Origin: Nitrospirales bacterium
GTDB lineage: Bacteria > Nitrospirota > Nitrospiria > Nitrospirales > UBA8639
DNA: 64,000 nucleotides
Assembly (NCBI GenBank): GCA_021604005.1
Contig: BQIV01000011.1
Span: 53,701-117,700, forward strand
Reading direction: 5' to 3'
The notes beneath the pieces were generated by a model. The model was given only the letters and a program-made list of their open reading frames with translations. It made no database searches and was not told where the DNA came from. The translations under genes and the position numbers were made by a program. Shown in pieces: positions 1 through 9,071 of the stretch (position 1 is the stretch's first letter; every line of letters begins with the position of its first letter).

Positions 1-1
1 C

Positions 2-118
2 GTCATCACTTACATCCCATTCCACCATATCATGGAACCAACATACACGCTCTTGCAGCGCAAGAATCTTCTGGTAGCCAATCTTCCTGAATTCGCCCGC
101 TGGGCCTTACCTGCCTGA
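2..118 (+). CDS. possible 3' end of a gene cut by the window edge
   Basis: Frame 2 is open from the first base to a TGA at 116-118 and encodes 38 residues ending in LPEFARWALPA. The open stretch would converge on the SGNH gene that follows on the other strand. It is too short to recognise and could be a chance open frame; composition alone does not decide. Confidence 0.3.
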   Translation, partial: VITYIPFHHIMEPTYTLLQRKNLLVANLPEFARWALPA

Positions 119-132
119 TAGCAACACGACAT

Positions 133-1140
133 TCACGAGTCGGACACAAACGGACTAGATGGGCCAAAACAATCTCTCACTACAAGCTTACCAATCTTTA
201 ATGCCCCAAGGTTACTGAGATGATTTTCATTCGTAAAGTCCTTTAGGTCACTGAGCCGATCCCAATAATTGACATACTTCACCTTCTGCTTTTTTGCAAA
301 ATTTTCAAAAAATACAGGAACCGCTGCATAGGCTGGATACTCCTTGGCCGCCTGCCTGAATGCGGGAGACATTGGATAGGTCACCAAACAGACATCAGCT
401 TCACGACTACGAAGGAATTTCACCATTGAATGGTAGATTTTCGCAGCCTTTGATCCCAAAAGGTTAATTCCAGGAATTTCCTTCATCACCGTGTTACGCG
501 CGCGCCGTATCCGCTCCGTTTCCGGCATTCTAGCGTATCTAATATTTTCTTCCGGATCCAACGGCACAAGCGTTCCATCGGGCAATATCTGAAATTTCGT
601 TTCGAACTTGCCTTTCAACAGAAAAACTTTCCAGTACTGCAATAAGCGATGAGTATGGGTGGGACGTAATGACCGCCACATTCCATGATTGCCGCGCAGG
701 AATATTTTCTTATAATTACTCAGCGATCGAGGGTCTGTGTTCGCTTCAAGAATCGGGGTTACTCTCAAGACGCCATTATCCCCTTCTGGCTGAAACACAT
801 TGTGGTTTGCTCCAAGAATCACTCTCCCCGGCCTCTTCGCTTGGAAATATCCTCTTACCTTGATTTCCGTTCTTTCTAGCGTCTCACCTTGTAACGCAAG
901 ATTGACGAAATCAGGTTGTCCACGAAACCCATAGAGTGAAATCGAGTCTCCAAAAACCACATTGCGCCGATCGGACTCAAAGAACACGTTTATACTCTGT
1001 GCATAGTGATCATTGGGTTCGACCTTGCTGCGAACAAGCCATTCCGATGAGATAAGAAACAGAAAAAACAGACTAAAAACAGCAGCCAGGAAAAAGACAC
1101 TCCATGTCCGAAACCTAAAACTGGAAGTAGATAAATTCAT
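133..1140 (-). CDS. membrane-anchored SGNH-like protein, probable partner of the MBOAT acyltransferase
   Basis: About 335 residues. One N-terminal membrane segment (residues 15-35) is followed by an extracytoplasmic domain with an FGDSIS serine motif near residue 65, a GANHN block near 110 and an ENHLSNLGA block near 310 that would supply the Asp/His pair. This pattern fits the AlgJ/AlgX/DltD-like SGNH proteins that work with an AlgI-type MBOAT protein to O-acetylate exported polysaccharide. The gene overlaps the 3' end of the MBOAT gene by about 26 bases, so the two are probably translated together. I chose the second of two nearby ATGs; the other lies 6 bases upstream. Acetyl transfer is inferred from the pairing, not from a decisive motif. 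Confidence 0.65.
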   Translation of the reverse strand: MNLSTSSFRFRTWSVFFLAAVFSLFFLFLISSEWLVRSKVEPNDHYAQSINVFFESDRRNVVFGDSISLYGFRGQPDFVNLALQGETLERTEIKVRGYFQAKRPGRVILGANHNVFQPEGDNGVLRVTPILEANTDPRSLSNYKKIFLRGNHGMWRSLRPTHTHRLLQYWKVFLLKGKFETKFQILPDGTLVPLDPEENIRYARMPETERIRRARNTVMKEIPGINLLGSKAAKIYHSMVKFLRSREADVCLVTYPMSPAFRQAAKEYPAYAAVPVFFENFAKKQKVKYVNYWDRLSDLKDFTNENHLSNLGALKIGKLVVRDCFGPSSPFVSDS

Positions 1141-2737
1141 GGTCATGCCCTACCAAGATAAAGATCAGGGATATCACCGCCAATCCCACTATCCAACACC
1201 CATTCCAGGAATTAGCCCGCCAGGTCAGCAGTGCGTCCAGACTGATCACTTTTCTTGTACTAGCCTTCATGAAAGGGACAGAAGAATGAAATTTAAAATT
1301 TTGAATGACCGTTGGCCGGTAGTAGCAAAATATTTGCTGAGTATTAGGCAGCAACCAGAGACAAATATAGGCTGGGACCAACCAGGCTATTACCGGCGCC
1401 CCCCCCCAGAAGGGAGTGATATTGAATGTCCAACCCATCGCCTTGAGAATGTTTGCTAATGGACCCAACAGGGCCTCATAAGAAGCAGGGAGAGTGAAAC
1501 CTCCTCCTCCTACCATCCCAATGATGACTAAATTCGCAGCCCCGAATGTCTCAGAGCGAAAAAACACCCAAGCAACCATCACGAAAAAAAAGGTGACTCC
1601 AATTGCCAGCAAACGGAAAACACGAGATAAACTCGGCCATCGTCCTACCACATTGAAACCAAGACTGTAGCGTAGGGCACACCAGCGATGATTGATAATC
1701 ATGTACAATCCATGAAGCCCACCCCAGACAACGAACGTCCATGCTGCACCATGCCATAACCCGGCGATCAACATCGTCACCATGATATTGATATCTCGTT
1801 TCAGGTTGCCTTCCCGATTGCCACCCATCGGAATGTATAAATACTCGCGCAGGAAGCGCGATAATGTCATATGCCAACGTCGCCAAAATTCAATGATGGA
1901 ATCCGCTTTATACGGCGAAAAGAAATTCATCGGCAAACGGATTCCAAACAACCGCGCTAACCCAATGGCCATATCTGAGTATCCTGAAAAATCAAAATAG
2001 ATCTGAGCGGTGAACGCTAGTAATGCAGTCCAAGACTCCACGAAACTAATCGGTGTCCCAGCGTTGGCTGCCGCGAATACCGGATCGGCATAAAAAGCCA
2101 AGGTGTCAGCAAACACGACTTTTTTAAATAATCCAATCGTAAGAATCGACAATCCGACGGCTACATCTACCCAAGGCCTTCTTCTATACTCCATAGATCG
2201 ATATTGATCGCAAACCTCATTGAAATGAACAATCGGCCCGGCAATGAGCTGAGGGAAAAATACAACAAACAACAGATAATCTTGGAATGAGAACTCCGAT
2301 ATAATCTCCCGCTTCACCTCAACAAGAAAAGCGATCTGCTGAAATGTAAAGAATGAAATGGCGAGAGGCAAAACAATATTCGTGAATGTCCATCCGAGGG
2401 CAAGAGTTTCATTGATGGTTTCGATAAAGAAGTTAGTGTATTTGAAGTACCCCAAAACGATAAGATTGACCGCGATCCCAAAAACCAAAACCTTCAAAAC
2501 CCTTCTCGAGAATCCCGAATTTCTACAGCGCTCGATAAATCGTGCAATTCCATAATTAAATATGACTGAAAACAATAATAAGAGAATATAAGGAGGATTC
2601 CACCACGCATAAAATACGAGTGATGCACTAATTAATAACCATACTGCAGCTCTAAAATGGATTCTGCGCAGGAGATAAAAGGCTGTCACCACAAGAGGAA
2701 CAAAGACGAATAAGAATTGAAAAGAGTTGAAAAGCAT
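1115..2737 (-). CDS. MBOAT family O-acyltransferase (AlgI-like)
   Basis: 540 residues with about ten or more membrane segments. It carries the AlgI-type block FFPQLIAGPIVHF (about residues 160-175), the FDFSGYSDMAIG block (about 250) and the GLWHGAAWTFVVWGGLHG block (about 330) that holds the presumed catalytic histidine. Length matches AlgI/PatA-type proteins. Family members move an acetyl group across the inner membrane to an SGNH partner that esterifies a polysaccharide. The partner gene follows directly with a short overlap. The donor and the acceptor glycan are not visible from sequence. Confidence 0.88.
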   Translation of the reverse strand: MLFNSFQFLFVFVPLVVTAFYLLRRIHFRAAVWLLISASLVFYAWWNPPYILLLLFSVIFNYGIARFIERCRNSGFSRRVLKVLVFGIAVNLIVLGYFKYTNFFIETINETLALGWTFTNIVLPLAISFFTFQQIAFLVEVKREIISEFSFQDYLLFVVFFPQLIAGPIVHFNEVCDQYRSMEYRRRPWVDVAVGLSILTIGLFKKVVFADTLAFYADPVFAAANAGTPISFVESWTALLAFTAQIYFDFSGYSDMAIGLARLFGIRLPMNFFSPYKADSIIEFWRRWHMTLSRFLREYLYIPMGGNREGNLKRDINIMVTMLIAGLWHGAAWTFVVWGGLHGLYMIINHRWCALRYSLGFNVVGRWPSLSRVFRLLAIGVTFFFVMVAWVFFRSETFGAANLVIIGMVGGGGFTLPASYEALLGPLANILKAMGWTFNITPFWGGAPVIAWLVPAYICLWLLPNTQQIFCYYRPTVIQNFKFHSSVPFMKASTRKVISLDALLTWRANSWNGCWIVGLAVISLIFILVGHDHEFIYFQF

Positions 2738-3032
2738 GAGGAGCCTATCTTCTATCCTCTAGCCAGCAGAACTCAATACACCTAAAAAGAAGGCCGTTTG
2801 CAAATACAAATTGGCATATTAGCGTTTTTGGCAAGAACAATTTTTCCAATCTGGGTATTTTGAAGACATACTCAGGCCGTATGACTGAGCTGATGCGCAT
2901 GCAAGGAGTGGATTTCTAGTTCTCACAAGACTTTGAGTGGGAAGGTCATTACAGATGAGTCATGACACTAGGCACTTCACGTCGAATTATGCTCTAGGTT
3001 GTAGCAGGGGTGAACAATTTCTTCTGACCAAC
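2738..3032. other. intergenic, no gene seen
   Basis: About 295 bases between the SGNH gene and the MBOAT gene. I see no coding frame with recognisable similarity and no convincing terminator or promoter. It presumably carries the upstream signals of the MBOAT gene. Confidence 0.4.
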
Positions 3033-4154
3033 TCAGGGGATTAATTTGTTGTCAATTAAAAACATTCGGAGCACCTGATATGCAATTCGATGTCCTTCCT
3101 GATTCCAATGCCCCTCATTACCACCTGTAAATCCATGAAGTGGATTCCCAGTCGTTTCATAATAATCGATAGCTACCGATGCCATTGCAGTAAAGTGTAG
3201 TGCGTGTGTTTGACTCAACTCCCCCAATCGGTCTTCCACATAATACCTATTATTGGTTTTCGTCAATTGACTGGGCATGGAATCCAATACAAACAAGACA
3301 AATTCTGCTCCATCTTTTTCTACCTCACGAGCTAATTCCACAATTAATCGTTCTGTTATCAACCATGCCGTTACTTCGACTTTGGATTTTGGTGCATAAA
3401 CAATATCAGAGTGGATGTCTGAATCTTTACTCCCATCCTTCCCGCTCACCTCTTCCTTTTTATTTACACTCGCACCATGGAAACCCTTGTTATACCGCAG
3501 CTGATCTAATAGAGCGAATACGATTGAATGATCTGTCAAGAAGTAATAGATATCATATACCCATTTTGAACGTAGATGACGAGAGGAGGTTTGAAACGAC
3601 TCATCCAGGACTAATCCGGCCTGACTATCTGAATAGTACGGGCGAGGATACCCTTCAGAAAGACCCTTGTGATTATCCGCTATATCATTTCCAGGATAGA
3701 AAGCTAGCACGACTATATCCGGCTTGAATTTTCGCACAAAATTAATATACGTCAACAATTCTTGTGCCGTCCCGTATCCACTGACTCCGAAGTTCAACAC
3801 TTCCACGGCTTCTTCAAATTCTAGCTCCAACAACTCATGAAATGTTTCCTCAAGATTGACTTGAAGTGCTTCCGCAAAAGAATCTCCTAGTACGGCTATT
3901 CTCTTTTTTTGATTGTTCTCTATCTGATATTCTCTATCTCGAAATCCATGTCTGTTAATCTGGATAAAACCAAAACCTTCACGAGTATAATACCCTTCTA
4001 TGTTTGGCCGAAGTCTATGACCAACGATTGGATCAATTGTCAGAAATTGTGGCTGAGGAAACTCATAGATCTGCCGTAATACAAATTCTCCCATGAAAAA
4101 AGACAGCAATGAACTGGCAAATACTACTGCTAAAATTGTGACAAGTTTTTTCAT
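3033..4154 (-). CDS. SGNH/GDSL hydrolase-fold protein with N-terminal membrane anchor
   Basis: 373 residues. An N-terminal hydrophobic segment (residues 5-25) is followed by the four SGNH blocks: VLGDSFAEA (about 90), GVSGYGT (about 123), YPGNDIADN (about 153) and GHWNQEGH near the C-terminus. All catalytic positions (Ser, Gly, Asn, Asp/His) are present, so the enzyme is probably active outside the inner membrane as an esterase or acetyltransferase. Proteins of this form are common in exopolysaccharide loci, where they act on O-acetyl groups. It is the second of three SGNH proteins in this locus. The substrate is unknown. Confidence 0.78.
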   Translation of the reverse strand: MKKLVTILAVVFASSLLSFFMGEFVLRQIYEFPQPQFLTIDPIVGHRLRPNIEGYYTREGFGFIQINRHGFRDREYQIENNQKKRIAVLGDSFAEALQVNLEETFHELLELEFEEAVEVLNFGVSGYGTAQELLTYINFVRKFKPDIVVLAFYPGNDIADNHKGLSEGYPRPYYSDSQAGLVLDESFQTSSRHLRSKWVYDIYYFLTDHSIVFALLDQLRYNKGFHGASVNKKEEVSGKDGSKDSDIHSDIVYAPKSKVEVTAWLITERLIVELAREVEKDGAEFVLFVLDSMPSQLTKTNNRYYVEDRLGELSQTHALHFTAMASVAIDYYETTGNPLHGFTGGNEGHWNQEGHRIAYQVLRMFLIDNKLIP

Positions 4155-4220
4155 TATGACGGTAATTCGCTAACAGGCGAATCGAATAGATACATTTGAG
4201 TCTGACACACGCTTACGATC

Positions 4221-5633
4221 TCAGCGAGAACGCTGTCGTGCGAGAACGATATCGTCCTTCATCTTTTCAACAATCCGATTGGACACGTGTCCATCAAAGT
4301 AGCCAAGAAAATCCTTGACCATTTCATTGGAAATGGATGGAAGTGTTGGTTCGGTTGCATTCAACTGCGCTATAATTGCATATTTCATTTCCTCTGGAGA
4401 ATGGGCAACGCGAAAGGTCTCAAAGTACTTTTTAAAATACACATGGTCCCTGAAATATTTTCCAGCTGCCTCTGCAAAAAGCGGAATAATTACCGGTCGG
4501 CGAGCAAGCTTGGCCTCGAGAAGAGTCGTGGAATTGATGCCAATGACGACTGCCGAGTTCTTGATCAGTTCCTGTGCTGTAACATCAAGCGAGATCGTGA
4601 GGTTTGGGAGTGACTCAGGGTCAATCTTGGTTTTCCTTTGGATAGAATCCTTAATTCTTTCGATCCAATGGCCTCCCCATTTGGGCTTGATATGAAATCT
4701 GATATCGGAATATTCACACGCGAGTTCAGCAATCGCAGCATGAACAAGAGCAAAATATTCCACAAAGCCTTCATGCGGGTCATCACTAAAAAACCCGTTC
4801 GATTGGGTAGGCTGGAGTAAGCCCACATAATGATGAAAGGAAAACAGCACGACCTGCCTGCCTGGGTTCTGGTATAAACCTCTCTGTATATCACTGAACA
4901 ACGAATCAAGTCTCAATGCTCCGACGGTTTCAATGCGCGTTGACTCGCAAACCCCAGCTTGTTCGATGAGAGATGCCTCATGGTTGTTATAAACAAAAAG
5001 TCGAGTACCTGTGAACTGAAAGTGACGAGCTTGGTAACGAACAATCGTACTTTGGTGAACCGGTTCATCTTTCATATTTTCTTTATGCAAACAAAAAAAC
5101 GGAATTCCTGCTTTGGGCGCCGCACTCTCCCATTCACGATCCTGCCCATAATAAAACGCACACGTAATAATGGCATCGATGTGATTTTTCCGAGCTAGAC
5201 AAGGAAGCAAACGTTGCAGAAATGCGTTTAAACCTTGACGAGCCTCCTGAATCCTGACATTCTCAGCACGTAGGTAGGCATCTGGATCAGAATTCGTAAT
5301 ATCTCCTATTCCAGATAAGAAAATCGCATTAACAAGATGCTGAACGTTCGATGGCAATGAGACCAGCTCAATATCGCAGTGACGGCTAAGTTCTTTTAGG
5401 TCAGGCATAAATCGCTCACAGTTCAACACTAATAGTTTGACCCGATCAGGAGTCACCGATGATCCTCCAAGGGGCTCAAGACGCCGTGACACATATTGCT
5501 CAATAATTGGAATAAACCATGTTAGACTTGAGATTTTCCTTCCAAGCGCCACAATATGACGACGCCAGGCTGATCCCACAGAGGGACGAACGACCCACTC
5601 AACCAGATTAGCGAAAACTCTCTCCAAAACCAT
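4221..5633 (-). CDS. putative GT-B-fold glycosyltransferase of a surface-glycan locus
   Basis: 470 residues, no membrane segment evident. The C-terminal half has features of GT-B/CDP-glycerol-transferase-like proteins: a beta strand ending in FHIKPKWGGH (about 330) and a donor-binding-like block AVVIGINSTTLLEA (about 365). The N-terminal half is not recognisable. The start codon shares one base with the stop of the preceding gene, so the two are almost certainly one operon unit. It may transfer a sugar or an alditol phosphate. No DxD or classical GT4 E-x7-E motif is clear. Confidence 0.5.
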   Translation of the reverse strand: MVLERVFANLVEWVVRPSVGSAWRRHIVALGRKISSLTWFIPIIEQYVSRRLEPLGGSSVTPDRVKLLVLNCERFMPDLKELSRHCDIELVSLPSNVQHLVNAIFLSGIGDITNSDPDAYLRAENVRIQEARQGLNAFLQRLLPCLARKNHIDAIITCAFYYGQDREWESAAPKAGIPFFCLHKENMKDEPVHQSTIVRYQARHFQFTGTRLFVYNNHEASLIEQAGVCESTRIETVGALRLDSLFSDIQRGLYQNPGRQVVLFSFHHYVGLLQPTQSNGFFSDDPHEGFVEYFALVHAAIAELACEYSDIRFHIKPKWGGHWIERIKDSIQRKTKIDPESLPNLTISLDVTAQELIKNSAVVIGINSTTLLEAKLARRPVIIPLFAEAAGKYFRDHVYFKKYFETFRVAHSPEEMKYAIIAQLNATEPTLPSISNEMVKDFLGYFDGHVSNRIVEKMKDDIVLARQRSR

Positions 5634-7045
5634 TAGACACTCTGACCTTTCACCAACTTCCTAGGTTCCTGCCTCAGATGATCCGAAATGATTTTTACGA
5701 TCTCCGTGCATGGGGAAAAATTCTCACAACAGAAGTTTTCGCAAGCAAACTGTTGTCTACGAGCTGACTCTGCCAATCCTTCTGGAGTTGTTAACCGGTC
5801 AAGTGTTTCGTTGAGCTCTGAAACATCCCTCACGTGAAAAGAGCCACCGATATTTTCATACATGTCATCGTCATCGTCTGTCGTATAGAAATTATAAGAA
5901 ATAATTGGCAAACGACATAGCATAGCAATGAATCCCACTGTACCCTGCTTCTGTAAAAGAAAGTCAGAAGCCAGTACAAGAAGTGTATTGTGATCGTCTC
6001 CAAAGAACTCAACTACGAATCTCACGTCATTATCATAACCAGTAAGAGCGTTTTTAAAACGTTTGATTGCAGTTTGAACAGTTTTTGGATGAAATTTCAG
6101 CAAGAATTGACTATCCTGATTTTTTTTACGGATGCTATCGATTACCGTTACAACCTCATTCAACTGAATCTCGGAAAAATCAGAAGGGGATAAAAAGAAC
6201 GAGAACAGAGGACGATTAACATCTAACCCAAGTTCTTTGCGTATTTCCACCCGTTGTTGGGCAGTAAAACTAGCCTTTCGTTCCAGAACGTGCTCATAAC
6301 TCGGACTTCCTATAGAAAAAATCTTTGGCTCTATAAGACCGCATGCTTGATAGTTTTCTCGTATACGGCTTCCCGTCACCGTGAGATATTGCACTTTCCC
6401 AAACCCATGAATAGTATTTCTCGCCCACCATCCCATCACCCGGTCAAGAATTAAATGAGACGGGACAAATTTAAGGATACATCCACGAGCTCGAGGCAAG
6501 AAACGTCTTCCCAGGAGTCGATCTAAAAACAAACAGGCCTGGAAAACTGGCCTTTGCAATACATGCTCTGAAAGAGATTCATGATCAAGGTACCCTTTAA
6601 GGTTAGAAAGATTTGTAACTGTATGTACAGTGAGCGACGGTATTCGTACTGCAATGACATACCAATACGGCTTATTGTCCCAAGGCAGAATGGCAAAGTG
6701 ATAGTGGCGCTTAAGAGATTCAGCCCATATCCACCCACAACACCAGAGTAATAATCGAAATGGTAACTGCCCAGAGCGATTTAGACACACACGAAGCCAT
6801 CTCGGGCCACGGACGATTCGACACATCGAGTCATCAGTACACAGATCGCTATATTGCTTCTCAATTTTTGGGTCAATGGTCAGAATAGTGACTTTAAACC
6901 CATGCGCAATAAGTTTTGGCACTAGAAATTTAAAATAATTGAATAAATAGTAATCATAGAGCAACGGAATCAAAATCTTTCGATGTTCTTGAAGTTCCTT
7001 ACATTTTTTTTTCGCTTCATTCATGCCTTGAGGCTCACTCGACAA
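5633..7045 (-). CDS. putative GT-B-fold transferase, distant relative of its neighbours
   Basis: 470 residues. The N-terminal block KILIPLLYDYYLFNYF with a following KLIAHGFKVTILT strand looks like the first Rossmann domain of a GT-B enzyme. The second domain has LLKFHPKTVQ (about 310) and DFLLQKQGTVGFIAML (about 365), laid out as in the proteins at 4221-5633 and 9072-10739. Downstream it overlaps the next gene by one base. The first ATG is kept, although a second ATG seven codons in is possible. Donor and acceptor are unknown; the assignment is from layout and context. Confidence 0.5.
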   Translation of the reverse strand: MSSEPQGMNEAKKKCKELQEHRKILIPLLYDYYLFNYFKFLVPKLIAHGFKVTILTIDPKIEKQYSDLCTDDSMCRIVRGPRWLRVCLNRSGQLPFRLLLWCCGWIWAESLKRHYHFAILPWDNKPYWYVIAVRIPSLTVHTVTNLSNLKGYLDHESLSEHVLQRPVFQACLFLDRLLGRRFLPRARGCILKFVPSHLILDRVMGWWARNTIHGFGKVQYLTVTGSRIRENYQACGLIEPKIFSIGSPSYEHVLERKASFTAQQRVEIRKELGLDVNRPLFSFFLSPSDFSEIQLNEVVTVIDSIRKKNQDSQFLLKFHPKTVQTAIKRFKNALTGYDNDVRFVVEFFGDDHNTLLVLASDFLLQKQGTVGFIAMLCRLPIISYNFYTTDDDDDMYENIGGSFHVRDVSELNETLDRLTTPEGLAESARRQQFACENFCCENFSPCTEIVKIISDHLRQEPRKLVKGQSV

Positions 7046-7194
7046 AAAACAGTACCCTTAAGAAAGTTCCGCATATGCGAACCTTGTGAGTCATCCTCAT
7101 TTCACACGTCAACGAAAATACATCTAATTTGGTGTGTGATGGGAGTAAACTCCCAATATATCATCGGGGATGCACCATACTCGACATAGAGAGC

Positions 7195-8034
7195 CTAGTG
7201 ATATTTCACCATTCTAGCCTGACAAATAGCAGGGTAGATTTCACAGTACGTTGTGAAAACTCCTCGTACGCGTACGGGTTCTGAAAGAGGAAAGCGTGAC
7301 TCGTTGATAACAACTACCGGGCCGCGTTCATCTGAATAAGACGCTAAGGCCATGTATTTTTTTAGATTCTCTGCTCGATCATTTCCAACAGTCTGAAGAT
7401 CCCAACCACACCCATCACGCTCATGACACGGCACATATGCATCGATATCGAGCTTGAGCATTTCTTCTATGGATATCCTTCTCTTATCGTGTACCGTGGT
7501 GAAATACACATTGTAGTCAGGGTCTGTGACTTCCCAGGACTTAGTATCTGAATTGAAAACCTCTAACAAGGTGTGTGACGGAAACTCATTAAGGTGAGTC
7601 CAAATGCTTACCACACGTGATGGTACGGACAAATACGTTAATATCTTTTGAAAGAGCGTTGTTCTAGACGAACATTCGAGATGCGGTAGAGGCCCACTTC
7701 CTGAATCATGAGCAAGGAGCATCTCTATCACTCTGACGTGGTCAGAATAATAAGAACGGAACTCGTCATCGATCTTATTGATACTATTTCGATTAATAAA
7801 CTGCCGTATCTCATCCAGTAGTTCTGAGTGTTGCACACGAGGCTCGAAAGAGATACGAGAGAGTAGCCTTTTGACAACGGCTAGTTCCTCAAAGTTTTGA
7901 GAGTCTGAAACAGAGACTTGATAGATTGGTTGATGTGGGTAGAAATGTGATCGTGAAAAATAGAATAGAATAATCCCACACACAAACAGTAAGATTAAAA
8001 ACAATGATCGCCTAATCCCATTATAAGAGTGCAT
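7195..8034 (-). CDS. membrane-anchored transglutaminase-like (papain-fold) protein
   Basis: About 279 residues from the chosen ATG. One N-terminal membrane segment (residues 8-25) precedes a transglutaminase-like core: LECSSRTTLF gives the Cys, SHTLLEVF the His and VTDPDYNVYF the Asp, in the usual order and spacing. The open frame extends upstream to 8163, but that part overlaps the 3' end of a decayed gene in another frame and has no membrane or family feature, so the ATG at 8034 just before the membrane segment is preferred. Such domains act as cysteine peptidases or amide-bond enzymes. A role in modifying an amide-bearing glycan or an associated protein is only inference. Confidence 0.6.
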   Translation of the reverse strand: MHSYNGIRRSLFLILLFVCGIILFYFSRSHFYPHQPIYQVSVSDSQNFEELAVVKRLLSRISFEPRVQHSELLDEIRQFINRNSINKIDDEFRSYYSDHVRVIEMLLAHDSGSGPLPHLECSSRTTLFQKILTYLSVPSRVVSIWTHLNEFPSHTLLEVFNSDTKSWEVTDPDYNVYFTTVHDKRRISIEEMLKLDIDAYVPCHERDGCGWDLQTVGNDRAENLKKYMALASYSDERGPVVVINESRFPLSEPVRVRGVFTTYCEIYPAICQARMVKYH

Positions 8035-8113
8035 CAGATACCTTGGAGCTGAATGCCAAAAAAGTGGGATGTCATTGCCCCGACAAACCATGGCCAGGTC
8101 ATTAGAGGGCAGA

Positions 8114-9065
8114 TCATTTAAACAAACTAACCTGAATGGCCTCATCGAACGACGCAATATCAAGCCAATAACCCGTTGAGTAAATCACTCTGACACGCTC
8201 ACCTGCTTTGATAAGCTCATTGAGTAGCAAAGGCATCTTGATATCTTTGTTCCCTAATTCAACGAGCAATCGACTTAAATCTCTTTAAACACAGGCATTC
8301 TTTCACAGAAATTTTCCATGAAGCTCATCCACTCCCCGTGAGTTTCAGCATTTGGTAAATTCTCTTCTATATGATTGAGGAATACTTTCGATGCAAAACT
8401 CCGCCGGGAACTGCTCATGGTACAGTTGACAGAATCCGCTTGACGATCACGGTTGACAATTTCTTTCCAATTGATGTCCACCGCAATCACATAATCGTCG
8501 GACATGTTAAGGAGCGCCTGAGGAATATACTTGTGAAATAATACATCCTCATAAGAAACTACCGTTGTTTTGTTTACATCGATGGGTTCCAACCCTTTCT
8601 GTAATGAAAAAAGTTCGCCACGAGATTCGAACTCATCATCCGGCCGAGGATCTTTACCAATCAGAGCTTACCGCAAAACACATCAGCATCAACTAACGGT
8701 TGCGTCTTTCCCTTAATGAAACTGTTTGTTGTCGATTATATTTCTTTTCGATGCAAAGAGATGCAACACGACGTTGTTCAAACTTGCGAACAAAACGTCT
8801 CATGTTGTTGAAAGTGCCATACCTCATATCTCCATGAAGGATTATCGGACCTGAGTGGCATCTGACATAAATTTCAAAACGTCTAAGACTTGACTCCATA
8901 AGGCCTAATTGCTATCACGCACTCCTAGGGCCGCAGAAATCGACAATTCCATTGAGCACAACGAATTCCTAAATTGTTTGGTCTTCTATGGACGGTTTCG
9001 TGACTTTTCATGTTGTATATTCACACAACCTTTTACTTCTTTATCATTCCCCTTCTTTCGAATTG
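8114..9065 (-). pseudogene. decayed PEP mutase / nucleotidyltransferase gene (phosphonate synthesis relic)
   Basis: Pieces of one gene can be read in order but in different frames. At 8946-8908 the frame gives LSISAALGVRDSN, the hallmark of PEP mutase, followed by an in-frame TAG at 8907-8905 where the family has Glu, then ALWSQVLDVLKFMSDAT. After a frameshift comes PIILHGDMRYGTFNNMRR through CIEKK. After another shift comes TNSFIKGKTQPLVDADVF (8729 onward). At about 8667 the sequence jumps to the second half of the linked nucleotidyltransferase: ESRGELFSLQKGLE, YIPQALL, VDINW, SRRSF, HGEWMSF. A last frameshift near 8277 leads to RVRVIYSTGYWLDIAS and a stop at 8114. Roughly 200 internal residues are missing. 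Key residues are also changed (family DGDTGYG is HGDMRYG, EDK is EKK). Intact relatives are PEP mutases fused or paired with CMP-transferases in phosphonate-glycan pathways. The exact 5' boundary is uncertain. Confidence 0.88.
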
Positions 9066-9071
9066 ACAATA

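Noticed and set aside
1013..1459. Plus-strand frame of 148 residues
   Set aside because: Shadow of the SGNH-like and MBOAT genes on the other strand.
8275..8592. A separate 105-residue protein starting with TTG
   Set aside because: The reading frame continues upstream without a proper start and matches the middle of a phosphonate-linked nucleotidyltransferase; the C-terminal part follows in another frame. It is a pseudogene fragment.
8693..8899. A separate 68-residue protein
   Set aside because: Its central part is an out-of-frame piece of PEP mutase, with the preceding and following pieces in other frames. Not an independent gene.
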